Source: Parabacteroides gordonii MS-1 = DSM 23371 (GTDB taxonomy: Bacteria > Bacteroidota > Bacteroidia > Bacteroidales > Tannerellaceae). Taken from it: 64,000 bases of DNA. The stretch lies in contig NZ_KQ033919.1 in assembly GCF_000969825.1 (NCBI RefSeq), forward strand, positions 2,474,671 to 2,538,670, given 5' to 3'. Under the pieces are notes generated by a model. It was given only the letters and a program-made list of their open reading frames with translations, was not told the origin of the DNA and ran no database searches. Within the stretch, counting starts at the first letter, position 1. Each line of letters begins with the position of its first letter. Below are positions 62,032 to 64,000 of the stretch, in pieces. A program made the translations under genes and the position numbers.

Positions 62032-63291
62032 AATTTTGCATTACTGAGTCAATACAATTTTTGGAATGGGAATGTTCCTGAATTAGGTTTTATACGGGTT
62101 GGTTATACAGATAAGATTTTTGATTACACAGGAAATAAGCTGATCAAAGTTCTTGTAGGACAGCGTCGTGTAGGGAAAAGCTATCTGCTTCGGCAAATTG
62201 CTTACCGGTTAATTCAAAGTGGAATAAATCCTCGGAATATATTTTATATCAATAAAGAATTTACTGATTTTGACTGTGTACAAGATTATCATGATTTGGA
62301 AACTTTGTTGAAACAGTATAAAGAAGCTTTGAATCCTGATGGGAAAGTTTGGTTGTTCATAGATGAAATACAAAATATATCTGGCTGGGAGCATTTTGTA
62401 AACTCTTATTCTCAGAACTTTATAGATAGTTATGAAATCTTTATCAGTGGTTCGAACTCGAAAATGTTATCGGGAGAATTGGCTACCCTTCTGTCCGGGC
62501 GATATGTGAATTTTGAAATATTTCCATTTAGCTTTCAAGAATATGCAGGCATAACTGGTAAAAGTGAGAGCAGACAAAGCTATATTGAATATATGGAAAG
62601 CGGGGCTTTGCCGGAGTTATTTATTTTACCCAATAATGAAACCAAGCGTAATTATATCGCGGCAATAAAAGATACTGTCTTATTAAGGGATATTATTCAA
62701 CGAAACAGTATAAAAGATCCGAAGTTGCTGGAAGATATTTTTATTTATCTTATAAATAATGCCTCCAACCTGGTTTCGATCACTAATATTCTGAACTTCT
62801 TTAAAAGCAATAAAAGGAAAACTACTTATGATACAATATCTAACTATATAAGTTATATTGAGAATACTTTTTTGATTCATAAGGCTGAACGCTATGATAT
62901 AAAAGGGAAAGATACTGTATCGGGTAATTGTAAGTATTATATTAACGATCTTGCTTTTAAGAATTATCTTTATTCTGGTTTTGCCTACGGAATTGGTTAT
63001 AAACTGGAAAATCTTATTTATTTACAATTGCGACGTTCCGGATATAATGTGTATGTGGGCGCGATGCGGGATAAAGAGGTCGATTTTGTGGCCAGTAAAG
63101 GTGATCGTATTATTTATTTGCAAAGTACGTATCTGCTTTCGGACGAACAAACTGTCCGTCGCGAATATGCTTCTTTGGAAGCGATTCAGGATAACTATGA
63201 AAAGTATGTTGTGTCTCTTGATGATTTCTCTTTTCCTTCCAATAAAGGGATACAGCATATTCAGGCTTGGAAGCTGACGGAAATTATCTGA
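62023..63291 (+). CDS. AAA ATPase with DUF4143 C-terminal domain (copy 3)
   Basis: This 422-residue protein has Walker A GQRRVGKSYLLRQI (46-53 core), Walker B WLFIDEIQNISGWEH and FISGSNSKMLSGELATLLSG, followed by the DUF4143 domain and the degenerate nuclease-like core (DKEVDFVASKGDR, IIYLQSTYLL). It is more like copy 2 than copy 1, and the relic at 45087 in the island derives from a gene of this type. The start codon lies within the second copy of a short tandem repeat. It ends 10 bases before the right copy of the 140-bp repeat. Confidence 0.88.
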   Translation: MEENFALLSQYNFWNGNVPELGFIRVGYTDKIFDYTGNKLIKVLVGQRRVGKSYLLRQIAYRLIQSGINPRNIFYINKEFTDFDCVQDYHDLETLLKQYKEALNPDGKVWLFIDEIQNISGWEHFVNSYSQNFIDSYEIFISGSNSKMLSGELATLLSGRYVNFEIFPFSFQEYAGITGKSESRQSYIEYMESGALPELFILPNNETKRNYIAAIKDTVLLRDIIQRNSIKDPKLLEDIFIYLINNASNLVSITNILNFFKSNKRKTTYDTISNYISYIENTFLIHKAERYDIKGKDTVSGNCKYYINDLAFKNYLYSGFAYGIGYKLENLIYLQLRRSGYNVYVGAMRDKEVDFVASKGDRIIYLQSTYLLSDEQTVRREYASLEAIQDNYEKYVVSLDDFSFPSNKGIQHIQAWKLTEII

Positions 63292-63319
63292 TTAACTTAT
63301 AATGACACACGATAAACGA

Positions 63320-64000
63320 ATGAAAAGCGCTTTTTACTTTATACTCTGTCTGTTAACTTTTGTGATGTGTAATAAACACTCTGAAGTATTGCCGCCTGAG
63401 TTAGTACATGCCGAATCTTTAATGTTGAGCCATCCGGACAGTGCTCTGGCTATTCTTGATTCAATGAAGATACCGTCTCCAGAAAATGAATTACAGTATG
63501 CTACCTGGTGTTTGCTTATTACACAGGCTCGAGATAAAAATTACCTGAAACATACGTCGGATTCTTTAATAAATAGAGCTCTCGAATATTTTGAAAAACA
63601 GGATGATCCGCTCAGAAAGGCAACAGCCTTGTATTATGAAGGACGTGTGAACTACGATATGAATAGGGCAGAGGAAGCTGCAACATTCTATTTACGTGCA
63701 CGGGATGTAGCAAAGAATACAACGGATTATAATTTGCTCTGTTTGATAAATTCCCATCTGGGAACATTGTATCTTCATAGGGACTTATGTACTCAAACAA
63801 CTGAGGCCTATAAGCTTGCTCATGATTACTCCCTGTTATTGGGAGACAGTGCAACTATATCATACTCTTTTTCATATTTAGGGCGTGCTTCTATAATTTG
63901 TGGCGATATGGATAAAGCTGTGGGCTATTATAAGGAAGCTATAGATATTGCCGAAAAATGTCGAAGTCAAAGAGCTTTAACTTCGGCTTGTGCAGAAATA
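63320..64000 (+). CDS. TPR-repeat lipoprotein, 3' end beyond window
   Basis: At least 227 codons are open to the window end. The signal peptide (MKSAFYFILCLLTFVMC) ends at a lipobox cysteine at residue 17. The mature part is all-helical with TPR-like units: AESLMLSHPDSALAILDSMK, RKATALYYEGRVNYDMNRAE and FSYLGRASIICGDMDKAVGY. Start at 63320 is preferred over the in-frame ATG 63302, because the truncated copy at 59137 keeps only the 63320 equivalent. Such proteins in Bacteroidales often continue into a membrane helix and a regulatory C-terminus, which cannot be checked here. Confidence 0.85.
   Translation, partial: MKSAFYFILCLLTFVMCNKHSEVLPPELVHAESLMLSHPDSALAILDSMKIPSPENELQYATWCLLITQARDKNYLKHTSDSLINRALEYFEKQDDPLRKATALYYEGRVNYDMNRAEEAATFYLRARDVAKNTTDYNLLCLINSHLGTLYLHRDLCTQTTEAYKLAHDYSLLLGDSATISYSFSYLGRASIICGDMDKAVGYYKEAIDIAEKCRSQRALTSACAEI

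Noticed and set aside
59280-63291. The three ATPases as a toxin-antitoxin or defence operon
   Set aside because: No partner genes with recognisable effector domains are present and the nuclease-like cores look degenerate; the sequence alone does not support a defence role.

Overview
The window reads as a chromosomal segment of a gut-type Bacteroidales bacterium, most likely Parabacteroides or a close relative; the genus is inference. Support comes from three SusC/SusD pairs, many lipoproteins with Bacteroidota-type signal peptides, ECF-sigma/FecR control, and promoters with the Bacteroidota -7 word TAnnTTTG. I see no rRNA, tRNA or CRISPR array.

Layout. (1) 0.1-18.3 kb, + strand: a carbohydrate-uptake locus with SusC/SusD, then a tightly packed trio (arylsulfate sulfotransferase-like protein, CHR-family transporter, PAPS-type sulfotransferase), then a glycoside-hydrolase-like protein, a DUF5107/TPR protein, an alpha/beta hydrolase, a hydroxypyruvate-isomerase-like protein and a GH43-like lipoprotein. 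A YitT membrane protein follows. (2) 19.8-31.5 kb, + strand: ECF sigma, FecR anti-sigma, STN-containing SusC, SusD, then three phosphoesterases and no obvious glycosidase, so the substrate may contain phosphate esters. (3) 44.1-31.6 kb, - strand: a SusR-like membrane regulator, SusC, SusD, GH3, GH5, GH3; probably a beta-glucan or beta-glucoside locus. (4) 44.2-53.6 kb: an AT-rich island bracketed by a 594-bp direct repeat of the 3' end of an M16 peptidase gene. (5) 55.9-59.0 kb: an HU-like protein, an AraC regulator and an iron alcohol dehydrogenase. (6) 59.1-63.4 kb: three AAA/DUF4143 ATPase genes bracketed by a 140-bp direct repeat of the 5' end of a TPR lipoprotein gene that runs off the window.

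The most notable system is on the island. It encodes a two-component cholesterol-dependent-cytolysin-like (CDCL) pore-forming pair, long and short, both lipoproteins, with a small lipoprotein upstream in the same operon that is a candidate immunity protein. The same island carries a trypsin-like lipoprotein protease with a pro-domain, a separate lipoprotein homologous to that pro-domain alone (a candidate inhibitor or chaperone), and an alpha-oxoamine synthase with a Crp/Fnr regulator. CDCL pairs are known in Bacteroidota as antibacterial toxins that need proteolytic activation; the link to this protease pair is my inference.

A second, structure-level signal is a set of three intergenic arrays (14.87, 19.43 and 56.54 kb). 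Each has about 3.5 head-to-tail units with a period of exactly 22 nt, but an unrelated unit sequence at each locus.
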